A stretch of 64,000 nucleotides of DNA from Clostridium formicaceticum (GTDB lineage Bacteria > Bacillota > Clostridia > Peptostreptococcales > Natronincolaceae): the NCBI RefSeq assembly GCF_001854185.1, contig NZ_CP017603.1, forward strand, positions 2,852,001 to 2,916,000, written 5' to 3'. The notes under the pieces are model-generated. The model was not told where the DNA came from. It was given only the letters and a program-made list of their open reading frames with translations, and searched no databases. The stretch's first letter is position 1, and each line of letters begins with the position of its first letter. This document shows, one piece after another, positions 1-8,532 of the stretch. The translations under genes and the position numbers were made by a program.

Positions 1-1
1 A

Positions 2-277
2 GATTATACTGCGGAGCCTTTATTGTCCATTGACATGAATACTTACGAAGGGATTATGAGCAGCCCTAGTTCCTATGAAATTATTAAAGAAGTGAATATG
101 ATAGATTGTAAAGCTATAAAGACCAATAATATAAAAGGGACTTATCTGGTTAAGATTCTTTGGGGGATACAAAGTTATGAAGGATTTTCCTATGAGGAAG
201 TAGAATACATAGTAGAAATGGTCAATATTAAAAATAGATGGTTATTAAGTGATTATCAGTTAGCGACAAAATCATGA
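2..277 (+). CDS. 3' end of an unidentified protein (partial)
   Basis: The frame is open from the first bases of the window to a TGA at 275-277, so this is most likely the C-terminal end of a gene that starts upstream. An internal TTG at 23 has no convincing Shine-Dalgarno sequence. The tail has alternating hydrophobic strands and ends in YIVEMVNIKNRWLLSDYQ, a pattern seen at the end of NTF2-like folds. That resemblance is weak and I do not assign a function. A terminator follows directly. Confidence 0.5.
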   Translation, partial: DYTAEPLLSIDMNTYEGIMSSPSSYEIIKEVNMIDCKAIKTNNIKGTYLVKILWGIQSYEGFSYEEVEYIVEMVNIKNRWLLSDYQLATKS

Positions 278-278
278 T

Positions 279-304
279 AGGAGAGAAATCTCCTATTTTT
301 ATTG
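279..304 (+). terminator. Rho-independent terminator
   Basis: A 6-bp stem AGGAGA/TCTCCT with a GAAA loop is followed by ATTTTTATT, just after the stop codon of the partial gene. Confidence 0.75.
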
Positions 305-305
305 C

Positions 306-368
306 AAAAATTATTATAATTATAAAAATTATTATGATAGAATGATTTTTATAATTATAATAATTTTT
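306..368. repeat. 24-bp perfect A/T-only inverted repeat
   Basis: Arms 306-329 and 345-368 are perfect reverse complements, contain only A and T, and are separated by a 15-nt spacer. It lies between the upstream terminator and degS. It could form a cruciform or a long weak RNA hairpin. The rightward arm ends in a T-run, so it may act as a second terminator or as a transcriptional barrier before degS. Confidence 0.8.
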
Positions 369-523
369 TACAGTGGTTAGAGAAAAACACCTTTTGTGGA
401 AATAAAAAAGGTAACAACTTCCTATTCGTTATAGAAAATAATTATTCGTGTAGAAAGGAATTATGTCATGCTTTGTAGAAATAATTTATAGTGGAAAAGC
501 TTTTAATGAGGGGAAGGACATCA

Positions 524-1675
524 ATGAATAGTCATGTATTGGGTATAACAAAAATGAATGAAATTTTTACTAAAATATTAGTGTCCATAGAGGAAAGCAA
601 GTCAGAAATTTTTGATATTGCTGAGAATATTATGCGAGAATGTAGCCAGTTAGAGGGACAGCTAGAGGAAATAAAGGAGAATATACGACATCTTATTAAA
701 GAAGTAGATGAGTTGGAAGGATTAGAAAAACAAAGCAGAAGGGAACTTCTAAAGGTAAGCAAGGATTTGAAAAATTACCGAGAAGAAGATATTCGCCAAG
801 CCTATGAAAGAGCCAATAAACTGCAGATACAATTAATTGTAAAGCGACAACAAGAAAATGAATTCATTAAAAAAAGAATAGAGGTTGAGGTAAGATTAAA
901 AAATGCAAAAAAGACGCTGGAAAAGGCAGAGGGTCTTACATCAAAAATGGGGGTTGTTCAGGAGTTTTTAGAGGGAAATTTGCAGGATATTAGCAATGCA
1001 TTACAGGATATTAAACAGAAACATATTATGGGAAGAAAAATTATTCACACACAAGAAGAGGAACGTAGGAGAGTGGCACGGGATATTCATGACGGTCCTG
1101 CTCAATCCTTAGCGAATTTAGTAATTAAAGCAGAAGTATGTGAAAAGCTATTAGAGGTAGATATGCAAAGAAGCAAGGCAGAGCTTCAGGACTTAAAAAA
1201 ATGTATTAGAGAAAGTATCAAAGACATTCGAAAAATTATCTATAATTTGCGACCCATGTCGATAGATGATGTAGGATTTATCCCAACAATTCAGAGATAC
1301 ATAGAAAACTTTCAAAATGAAACAGACATTATCGTAGATTTTATTAGATTATCTGAATTTACATTAGAAGACTCGATTAAAAGCCTATGTCTTTTTCGGA
1401 TTGTACAAGAGGCTTTAAATAATGTAAGAAAACATGCAAAAGCTACCAGGGTGAAAATTCATGTTGAAATGAATCAAAAGGACATAGCTTTAAATATTAC
1501 AGACAATGGAATCGGTTTTGATATGGAAGAGATAAAGCTTAGGGAAAAGGAAGTAAGTGGATTTGGCTTGCTTAGTATTCAAGAAAGAGTAGAACTGTTA
1601 AATGGTGATGTGGATATAAAGAGTGTCTCTAATAAAGGCACAAAGATTTCAGTAACAATACCGATACAAGATTAA
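524..1675 (+). CDS. degS: DegS-type sensor histidine kinase
   Basis: Cytoplasmic two-component kinase expected to phosphorylate the DegU-like regulator encoded next door. No membrane segment is visible. Residues about 25-165 are a long charged coiled-coil sensor region. The HisKA_3 dimerisation motif EERRRVARDIHDGPAQ follows, and then an HATPase domain with N-box (EALNNVRKHAKA), G1 (DNGIGFD) and G2 (GFGLLS). I chose ATG 524 because GAGGGGAAGG lies 8 bases upstream; in-frame starts also exist at 491 (GTG) and 506. With this start the phospho-acceptor His is residue 189, the same number as in Bacillus subtilis DegS. It is followed 26 bases later by degU. Confidence 0.93.
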   Translation: MNSHVLGITKMNEIFTKILVSIEESKSEIFDIAENIMRECSQLEGQLEEIKENIRHLIKEVDELEGLEKQSRRELLKVSKDLKNYREEDIRQAYERANKLQIQLIVKRQQENEFIKKRIEVEVRLKNAKKTLEKAEGLTSKMGVVQEFLEGNLQDISNALQDIKQKHIMGRKIIHTQEEERRRVARDIHDGPAQSLANLVIKAEVCEKLLEVDMQRSKAELQDLKKCIRESIKDIRKIIYNLRPMSIDDVGFIPTIQRYIENFQNETDIIVDFIRLSEFTLEDSIKSLCLFRIVQEALNNVRKHAKATRVKIHVEMNQKDIALNITDNGIGFDMEEIKLREKEVSGFGLLSIQERVELLNGDVDIKSVSNKGTKISVTIPIQD

Positions 1676-1701
1676 ACATAGGATGGAAGTGAGGAGCTTA
1701 T

Positions 1702-2346
1702 ATGAACAAGATTCAAATATTATTAGTAGATGATCATTCTTTAGTAAGACAAGGATTAAAACAGATACTAGAATTAGAAAATGACCTACAGGTCGTAGGG
1801 CAAGCTGGAGACGGAGAAGAGGCGCTACTAAAAGTGCAGCAATTAAAACCAGATATAGTTTTATTAGATATAAATATGCCTAAACTAAATGGAATACATA
1901 CACTAAGGCGATTGAAGGATATGGATAGCACAATAAAAGTAATTATGTTAACCTTTCATGAAGACAGAGAATATCTTTTTGAAACCATCAATTTAGGCGC
2001 TAATGGTTATGTACTAAAAGATGCAGAAGGGGATAGTTTAATAAAGGCTATTAGAGATGTATACAATGGTGTTGCTTATATACATCCCAGCATAGCAACG
2101 GATTTAGTAAAGGCTTTTAATAACAGAACTACAAAAGAAGGAGAAGAAGTAAAGCTAACCAAGAGAGAATATGAAGTGTTGACCTTAATTGCTGATGGAT
2201 TAAACAATAAAGAGATTGCCTGTAATCTCTTTATAAGTGAAAAAACTGTAAAAAATCATGTTTCTAATATATTTAAGAAAATTGATGTAAATGATCGAAC
2301 GCAAGCGGCAATTTATGCATATAAACATAATATAAAGAAAATATAA
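1702..2346 (+). CDS. degU: DegU-type response regulator, NarL/FixJ family
   Basis: DNA-binding partner of the upstream DegS kinase. Receiver domain residues 1-120, with the acidic pocket DDH near the N-terminus and the phospho-acceptor Asp56 in LLDINMP. The LuxR-type helix-turn-helix covers about residues 148-205 ([15 protein letters not shown]...). Length (214 aa) and Asp numbering fit the DegU family. Ribosome site GAGGAG lies just ahead of the ATG. Probably one operon with degS and the following DegV gene. The family controls late-growth behaviour such as motility, secreted enzymes and biofilm in Bacillus; its targets here are unknown. Confidence 0.93.
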   Translation: MNKIQILLVDDHSLVRQGLKQILELENDLQVVGQAGDGEEALLKVQQLKPDIVLLDINMPKLNGIHTLRRLKDMDSTIKVIMLTFHEDREYLFETINLGANGYVLKDAEGDSLIKAIRDVYNGVAYIHPSIATDLVKAFNNRTTKEGEEVKLTKREYEVLTLIADGLNNKEIACNLFISEKTVKNHVSNIFKKIDVNDRTQAAIYAYKHNIKKI

Positions 2347-2385
2347 AAGTAGATAAGAGTAAAATGTGAATGGAGGTCAAGTTCA

Positions 2386-3210
2386 ATGCAGATTATAACC
2401 GATAGTTCCTGTGATTTACCACAGGAGTTACTGAGGGAGCATGATATCTTAGTGGTACCCTTAAGCATCGAGATTGATGAAAATAATTATGTCGATTGTG
2501 TTGATTTAAGCCATGAAGACTTTTATAAGAAAATGGAAGCCTCAGAAAATCCTCCGAAAACTTCTCAGCCTTCACCTCAAAGTTTTATCGATACCTTTAA
2601 AGAGGGTTTGCAAAAATGCGGAGAAATTCTTAGTATTCATTTATCATCTAAATTAAGTGGTACATATAGCACTGCAATGATGACGAAAGATATGGTGAAT
2701 GGAAAGGTTGAAGTTTTTGATTCTTTGAGCGGCTCATTAGGCTTAGGGCTTCAGGTATTGAAGGCTTCACAGCTGGCTAAAGAGGGATGGAGTGTAGAGA
2801 AAGTCATAGAAAAGCTAAAGGAATATAGGGAAGAAATGAAGGTAATTGTTTATTTAGAGACTTTAGAAAATGCGGTTAAAGGTGGAAGAGTAACAAAGAC
2901 AAAGGAAATTGTTGCGAACCTGTTGAATCTAAAGCCAATTGTTCATGTAGAAGAAGGGTATGTAAGAATATTAAAAACAGTACGTGGAAAGAAAAAAGCT
3001 ATGAGGACATTGATTGATATGATGGAGGAAAAAAATGTTAGTTTTAAAGATCGTATCATAGGTATTACCCATTGTGATTGTTTAGAAGAAGCTTTAAAGT
3101 TAAAGGAAGAAATTATTGAAAAATTTAATCCAGCTCAGGTTATGGTTACCACCATGGGTCCAGTTATTGGTACGCATTCAGGGTTAGGTGGCCTTTTGGT
3201 TTGTTTCTAA
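2386..3210 (+). CDS. DegV family fatty-acid-binding protein (FakB-like)
   Basis: DegV/FakB proteins bind a fatty acid and present it to the kinase FakA for phosphorylation before phospholipid synthesis. Seen here: N-terminal IITDSSCDLP, the central SSKLSGTYSTA ligand loop, the GRVTK segment of the second domain, and C-terminal GPVIGTHSGLGGL with its conserved His-Ser-Gly. Length 274 aa is normal. It sits 39 bases after degU, so co-transcription with degSU is likely, the arrangement from which the family got its name. The partner kinase is not in the window. Confidence 0.93.
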   Translation: MQIITDSSCDLPQELLREHDILVVPLSIEIDENNYVDCVDLSHEDFYKKMEASENPPKTSQPSPQSFIDTFKEGLQKCGEILSIHLSSKLSGTYSTAMMTKDMVNGKVEVFDSLSGSLGLGLQVLKASQLAKEGWSVEKVIEKLKEYREEMKVIVYLETLENAVKGGRVTKTKEIVANLLNLKPIVHVEEGYVRILKTVRGKKKAMRTLIDMMEEKNVSFKDRIIGITHCDCLEEALKLKEEIIEKFNPAQVMVTTMGPVIGTHSGLGGLLVCF

Positions 3211-3324
3211 TAAGAAACAAACAGGCTCTTTACTCCTATAGGTATATGCTTATTATATATCATTGAATTTTTATAGTGAGAATCTATGATTACACCCTTG
3301 ACTAAGAATTTAATCAAGGGTGTA
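3199..3324. other. Two hairpins in the convergent degV/LysR intergenic region
   Basis: A 10-bp perfect stem (3199-3208 with 3213-3222) overlaps the degV stop codon, and an 11-bp perfect stem (3291-3301 with 3314-3324) follows. Neither has a strong T-run, so they are weak terminators at best. The 210-base gap between degV and the oppositely oriented LysR gene holds no convincing gene. Confidence 0.5.
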
Positions 3325-3422
3325 GCTGTAAATCGTATACGTTTGCAGGAAATAGCCACAATACTCAATTCATGTAAGTAAAAAAGTCTTGAAGAAATTT
3401 GCATATTAGCTGGAGCTTTCAC

Positions 3423-4322
3423 TTATGCATTAAAATATTCCCATACAAATTTTCGAAAGGCATCTTCTAAAGGAGAGGGAGATCGATATTTGTGACATAC
3501 TAAATAAAAGTTTCGATCTAATTCCATATCTTTTATTTTAAAGGCCTTTAGTAGATGATGCTTTACTTCATCTTCAATAGCATGCTTAGATAAAAAAGAT
3601 ACGCCTAGTCCCTTCCTAATACACTGCTTAATCGCTTCGGTATTTTCTATATAAGCAATGATCTTTAGATCGTCTATATCTACCTTATGTTTTTTTAAAG
3701 TAGTTTCTAATAACGCCCTTGTCCCAGAACCTCGTTCACGGAAAATGAAGTTTTCTTGTAATATATTCTCAATGTTTATTTCAGATGCAAAAGAGTCATA
3801 GGGTTCACCACAGGGAGTAACTAAGACAATTTCATCATTGGTTAGTTCTGAATATTTCAACTGACTATGGGCTATTTTCGCTCCTACCATACCAAAGTCT
3901 ATTTCTCCGTGGAGAATACCCTCAACCACCTGCTTTGAATCATAGTGAAACATATTAAAAGTAACATCAGGATAAGCTTTATTAAACTTACAAATAATAT
4001 CAGGAATAATGTACTGCTCAGGGATTGTGCTGCAGGCTATTTCTATATTCCCTGTAATCTTTCCTTTGAATTCCTCCAGTTTAAATTTTGCATTTTCTTT
4101 TAAGTTAATAATATTCACAGCATAATCATATAAAACTTCTCCTGCCTTTGTAAGAGAAATTTTTTTATTGGTCCTATTAATAAGGGTAGTTTTTAATTCT
4201 TTTTCCAAATTAATAATATGGCTGCTAATAGTAGGCTGCGTTAGATATAAATAATCTGCAGCCTTTGAAAAACTTTTGAACTTTGCAATGGCTACGAAGG
4301 ATTCAAGTTGTTTAAAGTCCAT
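3423..4322 (-). CDS. LysR family regulator, resembling the selenium-metabolism subgroup
   Basis: Winged helix-turn-helix at residues 1-60 (FSKAADYLYLTQPTISSHI), linker helix, then a periplasmic-binding-protein-like effector domain from about residue 88. Length 299 aa is typical. The opening MDFKQLESFVAIAKFKSFSK and the RERGSGTRALLE segment resemble LysR proteins found near selenium or sulfur metabolism genes in clostridia; this placement is from memory and no such gene is adjacent. A GGGGG ribosome site precedes the start. It lies downstream of the transporter gene on the same strand with a 66-base gap, so partial co-transcription is possible. Confidence 0.85.
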   Translation of the reverse strand: MDFKQLESFVAIAKFKSFSKAADYLYLTQPTISSHIINLEKELKTTLINRTNKKISLTKAGEVLYDYAVNIINLKENAKFKLEEFKGKITGNIEIACSTIPEQYIIPDIICKFNKAYPDVTFNMFHYDSKQVVEGILHGEIDFGMVGAKIAHSQLKYSELTNDEIVLVTPCGEPYDSFASEINIENILQENFIFRERGSGTRALLETTLKKHKVDIDDLKIIAYIENTEAIKQCIRKGLGVSFLSKHAIEDEVKHHLLKAFKIKDMELDRNFYLVCHKYRSPSPLEDAFRKFVWEYFNA

Positions 4323-4388
4323 AATAAGACCCCCTTACTATTCTTCATAGTCCAATAGTAACATGCAAAAACTAAAAATTCAATCTCA

Positions 4389-5306
4389 TCACTCATATTT
4401 CAGCCTGCATTCTTTACAATTTTCCAGTTCCATATGCTTACAAGGGTTCACATGGATAAGGACATCTTGAATATCATAGTTGCTTTGCATAAGATTTTTC
4501 TTAGCTCTAGCAGCAGCCCCATGCCCTTCTTCTACAGTAATATTGGGGTTGACACAAACCTTCATGTCTACAATGAGCTTTGAACCATATTGTCTTACTT
4601 TAATATCCTGCACCTCTTTAATTCCCTTTGCTTGAAAGGCGGCTTCTCTGATTTGTTCTAATACTTCTCTTGAAGGAGCTGTATCCATCAAAGCAAGAAT
4701 CGCTTGCTTATAGATAGATATACCAGTTTTTAGTATAAGGATAGATACAAAAACCCCTGCTAAGGGATCCATCACTGGATAGCCATAAAGAGCCCCACCT
4801 ATTCCTATTAAAGCAGCTATAGAGGAAAAGGCGTCGGTTCGATGGTGCCAGGCATCAGCAATAACAGCAGGACTATTAATTTTTTTTCCTATTTTTACTG
4901 AATACTGATATAAAGCTTCTTTAAATACAATAGAGATTAAAGCGATATAGATTGCCATGGAGTCCGGAGGTGCAATTGTAGGATCTCGTAAAACTTTTAA
5001 AGCTTCATATCCGATACCTACGGCCGTAAGAATCAAAATAATAGCCAAAAGTTTTGATGTAATTGTTTCTGCACGATGATGACCATAGGGGTGTGATGCA
5101 TCTGGAGGCTTATGAGCAATTTTTAATCCTTGTAATAAAATAATAGTGCCAAATAAATCAGATGCAGAGTGAAAGGCATCTGCTACTAAAGCAGTACTTC
5201 CTGCTAAAATTCCTATAATTGCCTTAATGATGGTTAAAAAAACATTTATTACTAGACTAATAATAGATACCTTCTTAGCTTCTTGATATCTTTCCTGATC
5301 TTGCAT
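4389..5306 (-). CDS. Cation diffusion facilitator (CDF) transporter
   Basis: Inner-membrane proton-coupled exporter of divalent metal ions such as Zn, Fe, Mn or Co. Six hydrophobic segments; metal-site motifs ALVADAFHSASD in TM2 and VIADAWHHRTDA in TM5; a cytoplasmic C-terminal domain from about residue 210. The tail has three Cys plus His (CKHMELENCKEC), which may sense metal. Start chosen at ATG 5306 because AGGAGG lies 7 bases upstream; a longer frame to 5372 has no ribosome site. The final protein is 305 aa, normal for the family. The metal cannot be told from sequence alone. Confidence 0.92.
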   Translation of the reverse strand: MQDQERYQEAKKVSIISLVINVFLTIIKAIIGILAGSTALVADAFHSASDLFGTIILLQGLKIAHKPPDASHPYGHHRAETITSKLLAIILILTAVGIGYEALKVLRDPTIAPPDSMAIYIALISIVFKEALYQYSVKIGKKINSPAVIADAWHHRTDAFSSIAALIGIGGALYGYPVMDPLAGVFVSILILKTGISIYKQAILALMDTAPSREVLEQIREAAFQAKGIKEVQDIKVRQYGSKLIVDMKVCVNPNITVEEGHGAAARAKKNLMQSNYDIQDVLIHVNPCKHMELENCKECRLKYE

Positions 5307-5545
5307 AAAAAAATCCTCCTTTTGAAGTTCTATAAAACAACCACAGTACATATTATCTGAATACAATTGCAACTATATGCAAATACTTTTATATATAATA
5401 TATGCTCCTATACTTGAATTTTAATATATAGGATCTACGATTTTATCCTCCGCTAAAAAATTTAGGCTAGAACCGTAAATGTAGCCCTTAGTATACCAAA
5501 ATTTAGAGGCATATATTGATAAACAAAATGGTGGGAGGCAGCAAA

Positions 5546-5995
5546 ATGGCACAAATTATCAGTTTAAATGATTATAAAATTACGAAGCAAAGACAGCTTA
5601 TTAACAACATGTACCACTTTTTCAATGAAGGCTTGGAGAATCAATTGGATAATATATTAATACAGTTTGAAGAAGCGTTTGCTAATTTATGTAATAAATA
5701 TGATTTTCATCATGAAAATGTTGCTTATTTTAGATTACCCATAATTACTTTCATTGTAACAGTATTTATAAAGAACAGTGAAGTGTGTGATTTTTTTTCT
5801 GAGGGATTAATATTAGATAATGATGAAAATAAATATCTATTTAAAAATACACTTGTTAGAGTATTGGAAGCCTTTGAAGATAATTATCATAGTAACAGCA
5901 ATAAGCTTTTAATAGAAGAAGAAATAGAAAATATTATTGAAAAAGGAATAAAAAACTTATTAAAAATTATGCCAGAAAATATTTATTTAGTGTAA
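5546..5995 (+). CDS. Hypothetical protein, 149 aa
   Basis: Starts MAQIISLNDY after the ribosome site GGGAGG. The protein is acidic and mostly helical, with no signal peptide or clear membrane segment and no family I recognise. It is monocistronic and closed by a strong terminator. It is the last host gene with clear signals before the tRNA terminator and prophage. Confidence 0.6.
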   Translation: MAQIISLNDYKITKQRQLINNMYHFFNEGLENQLDNILIQFEEAFANLCNKYDFHHENVAYFRLPIITFIVTVFIKNSEVCDFFSEGLILDNDENKYLFKNTLVRVLEAFEDNYHSNSNKLLIEEEIENIIEKGIKNLLKIMPENIYLV

Positions 5996-5996
5996 T

Positions 5997-6033
5997 AAAA
6001 AGACTTCTAGTGGGTTTGCTAGGAGTCTTTTTA
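5997..6033 (+). terminator. Rho-independent terminator
   Basis: Stem AAAAGACTtCTAG / CTAGgAGTCTTTT with an 8-nt loop. The A-run and T-run make it look bidirectional. Confidence 0.85.
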
Positions 6034-6066
6034 TAGATATTGAAGAAAGATTATATGTATTTTTAG

Positions 6067-6222
6067 CTACTTTGTAGTTGCAATAGATTTATCTGAATAA
6101 GTTTTAATAGTTTGTAGTTCCCTAAATTCTTTATGCTTAAAGCTTAACTCCTTTAGGAATAGCAGTAAATCACTAGACTTTCCTATAAAACATATTCTTT
6201 TCTCACTTGTTAATTTAAACAT
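6067..6222 (-). CDS. Small hypothetical protein, 51 aa
   Basis: A short reading frame with a good ribosome site (GGAGGGA, 6 bases before the ATG at 6222). The product begins MFKLTSEKRICFIGKSSDLL and is basic with an amphipathic middle. I do not recognise the family. It lies downstream of the structured element at 6299-6370 on the same strand, outside the prophage. Confidence 0.5.
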   Translation of the reverse strand: MFKLTSEKRICFIGKSSDLLLFLKELSFKHKEFRELQTIKTYSDKSIATTK

Positions 6223-6298
6223 ACTATTCCCTCCTTAAAAATAAATTATTTTAAATATTTATACCCAATTTTGTTTTTTAAAAACTTACAAAGTCGAA

Positions 6299-6370
6299 TC
6301 AAAAAATGAGAATATGCAGAAAACCAACGTTAAAGGGGGGACTAAAACGTTGTTCATCATATTCTCATTC
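6299..6370 (-). ncRNA. Structured element, possible small RNA or leader with a C-rich loop
   Basis: Outer 12-bp perfect stem (6305-6316 with 6358-6369) encloses an inner 7-bp perfect stem (6325-6331 with 6346-6352). Read on the minus strand, the inner loop carries six consecutive C and the outer stem ends in TTTTTT, as in an intrinsic terminator. It could be a small RNA with a C-rich seed against ribosome sites, or an attenuator in front of the 51-aa gene that starts about 80 bases downstream. No promoter was identified. Confidence 0.4.
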
Positions 6371-6452
6371 TTAAATAGATTATTGCCGAGTATTAGGAAA
6401 TTATACATGCTGAAGATTGATTAAAAGAGTAATTTAATAGAAATCAGGTTAT

Positions 6453-8018
6453 TCAACATAAAAAAACCTTTAAGCTCATATTTAAATATGAGTTTAAAGG
6501 TTTTTCTTTTGGTGCCGTGGAAGTGGATGCAGACGTACGCACACAGTTTAATTCTAGCCTTTGAGTAATATAATCCATTAAAAATTCAACAAATACATCA
6601 TCTTTTGAGACTGTTACCCTCTTAACAAATTTTCTAATGAATTTTGAACACTCTTCTATGTTTCTTTCTTCAATACTGGTTTTGTACCTACCTAGCAGTT
6701 CCGTAATCGCATCTTCAGGTATAAGGTATGTGTTTACTGAATGTTCTAATTCTATCAATTCAAAAGACAGATCTCTTTTAACTTGTTCTAAGTCTTTTAG
6801 CTTTTCTGTTAAAGCTTCTGATAGTCCAATTGTAGATATAGCATTTACTATGTTAATTATCTCTGTTTCTACTCTTTTTAAGTCTTTTCTAATTAGAACC
6901 ATATCATTATCTTTACCCTCAAAAGCAGCCCTTGCAAACTCATTAAGTTTTTTAGTTAGTCCTTTGATAGCTTTATCTGTAAAATATGTTTCATAAAGCT
7001 GATATAAAACAAAGTCTTCCACTGTGTCTTTCTGAATTGAATTTGGACAACCTTTAGCACATCGGTAATAATGATAATTATGGTAGCCGTTATTCCTTGT
7101 ATTCCCATGCATCTTACTGTCACATTCACAATAAATAATTCCTGATAATAAATAAGTAACTTTAGCTCGGTACTTAGCTCTACTCTCTCTGTTGCTTTTC
7201 ATTCTTTCTTGACATAGATTCCAGGTATTTAGATCAATTATTTTAGGCACAGCGTCTGGAATTCTAATTATTTCATCTAAGTCCTTCTGTTTTCTAGAAT
7301 TACGCTTACCATACAGTCTAGGAGCTGTTTTGTTGTAAGAATAAATACCTATATATTTTTCATTGTTTAGAATAGAATGAAGACTATTCTTGGTAAAGTC
7401 TGCTCCCCTTTTAGTTTTATATCCTTTGAACTTCAAACTAGCAAAAATTTCTCCGTAAGTTTTTCCAGAAGCGTGCATATCAAATATTAATTTTACAACT
7501 CTTGCCTCAACCTCATTAATTACATATTTTTTATCTAGTACATCATAACCAAGAGGTGGTATGCCACCGTTAAATTCAGCTCTCCTAGCTTTAACTTTTA
7601 AACCCTTCATAGTTTCATTTGCTAAGTTTTCGCTGTAATATTGTGCAAAACTCTCTAATATGCCTTCCATAAGCCGACCTTCGGGATTGTCGCTTATAGA
7701 TTGACCTGCATACTGAATTGATACACCTTGTCTTTTTAACTGTGCTTTATGGATAGCACTATCGTACCGATCACGACCAAAGCGATCTACTTTATGGACT
7801 AATACAATATCAAACAGTCCTTTTTTAGCGTCACTTAACATTTGTTGTAGTGCTGGGCGTTTATCAGTTTTCCCAGAAATAGCTTCATCGCTATATATTT
7901 TTATAATTTGTATATCGTGAGTATTAGCATATTTTTGAATCTCTTGTAGCTGGGCCTCAGTACTATCTACAGACTGCATATCTGAACTAAATCTAGTGTA
8001 GGCAACACCTTTTTTCAT
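6453..8018 (-). CDS. Large serine recombinase (phage integrase)
   Basis: Site-specific recombinase that integrates and excises the prophage. Resolvase domain about residues 4-145 with YTRFSSDMQ (nucleophile Ser11) and the Arg-rich DRFGRDR motif; Recombinase domain about 160-260; zinc-ribbon with CECDSKMH and CAKGC about 290-330; coiled coil about 370-460. The reading frame runs through attL, so the last 18 residues and the stop are encoded by host DNA (the tRNA terminator). In the excised circle the same frame would read 12 different phage residues and stop at TAG, giving 515 instead of 521 aa. It is the left-most prophage gene, as expected. Confidence 0.95.
   Translation of the reverse strand: MKKGVAYTRFSSDMQSVDSTEAQLQEIQKYANTHDIQIIKIYSDEAISGKTDKRPALQQMLSDAKKGLFDIVLVHKVDRFGRDRYDSAIHKAQLKRQGVSIQYAGQSISDNPEGRLMEGILESFAQYYSENLANETMKGLKVKARRAEFNGGIPPLGYDVLDKKYVINEVEARVVKLIFDMHASGKTYGEIFASLKFKGYKTKRGADFTKNSLHSILNNEKYIGIYSYNKTAPRLYGKRNSRKQKDLDEIIRIPDAVPKIIDLNTWNLCQERMKSNRESRAKYRAKVTYLLSGIIYCECDSKMHGNTRNNGYHNYHYYRCAKGCPNSIQKDTVEDFVLYQLYETYFTDKAIKGLTKKLNEFARAAFEGKDNDMVLIRKDLKRVETEIINIVNAISTIGLSEALTEKLKDLEQVKRDLSFELIELEHSVNTYLIPEDAITELLGRYKTSIEERNIEECSKFIRKFVKRVTVSKDDVFVEFLMDYITQRLELNCVRTSASTSTAPKEKPLNSYLNMSLKVFLC
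6462..6505 (-). terminator. Terminator of the host tRNA-Leu, now at the prophage edge
   Basis: A 21-bp stem with one mismatch (6462-6482 with 6485-6505) and a 2-nt loop, with A/T runs at both ends. It lies immediately beyond the attL core. Before integration it would have terminated the tRNA-Leu(CAA) transcript now located at 44701-44787. In the lysogen it lies inside the 3' end of the recombinase reading frame. Confidence 0.85.
6508..6544. other. attL: core and one arm of the attP inverted repeat
   Basis: Core TTTGGTGCCGTGGAAG at 6508-6523 is followed by ACGTACGCACAC at 6533-6544. The reverse complement of that 12-mer, GTGTGCGTACGT, lies at 44688-44699 next to the other core copy. When the ends are joined, attP is the core flanked by a perfect 12-bp inverted repeat. 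Confidence 0.9.
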
Positions 8019-8035
8019 ATGTATATCACACCCTT

Positions 8036-8509
8036 TTATTCAAAACTCTTATAAACATATAAAGGACTAAAAAATATCGTATATTCTCCTATAGTATAAG
8101 AATGACCATAGATTCCCTTAAAATGGTCTAATGCCGTTTCGATAAAATCTTCTGTTACATCAAGAAACTCTGCTAATTCATGACGATTTCTAACTCCTGC
8201 TTTAAAAGCATCTATAAATTGCTCGACTCTGATCAAGCGTTTTACTGCCCATCTACGAGCCTTTAATTCCTGCTTTCTATTTTCCACTTTGGTTTGATCG
8301 GTAATATCACCAACAGTGGTATAATGATGACCAAATTCCTCCGCTAAGACACATCGCTTTTCTTTTGTAATTTTAACTTTCTTACTGATAAGAATAACTT
8401 TAGCTACAGTTGTTTCCACATAAAAACCTTTTGAATCATCTTCTAAATCAGCTTGATCATAAATAATAATTTCTGGTTCCTCAATAAGTAATTTCTCATA
8501 ACTATTCAT
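8036..8509 (-). CDS. ImmA/IrrE-type metalloprotease
   Basis: A protein of the ImmA family, which cleave phage or ICE repressors to trigger induction. Seen: the zinc-protease helix CVLAEEFGHHYTT, with Glu and paired His in place of the classic HExxH, as in many Firmicute prophage ImmA proteins. The 157-aa length fits. It lies 24 bases downstream of the repressor gene on the same strand, the usual ImmR-ImmA pairing, so its likely target is that repressor. Confidence 0.85.
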   Translation of the reverse strand: MNSYEKLLIEEPEIIIYDQADLEDDSKGFYVETTVAKVILISKKVKITKEKRCVLAEEFGHHYTTVGDITDQTKVENRKQELKARRWAVKRLIRVEQFIDAFKAGVRNRHELAEFLDVTEDFIETALDHFKGIYGHSYTIGEYTIFFSPLYVYKSFE

Positions 8510-8532
8510 AGATAATCCCCCTGATTATTCCA

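Noticed and set aside
3207-3422. A 71-codon minus-strand frame between degV and the LysR gene
   Set aside because: No ribosome site, and it overlaps hairpins of the intergenic region; it looks like a chance open frame.
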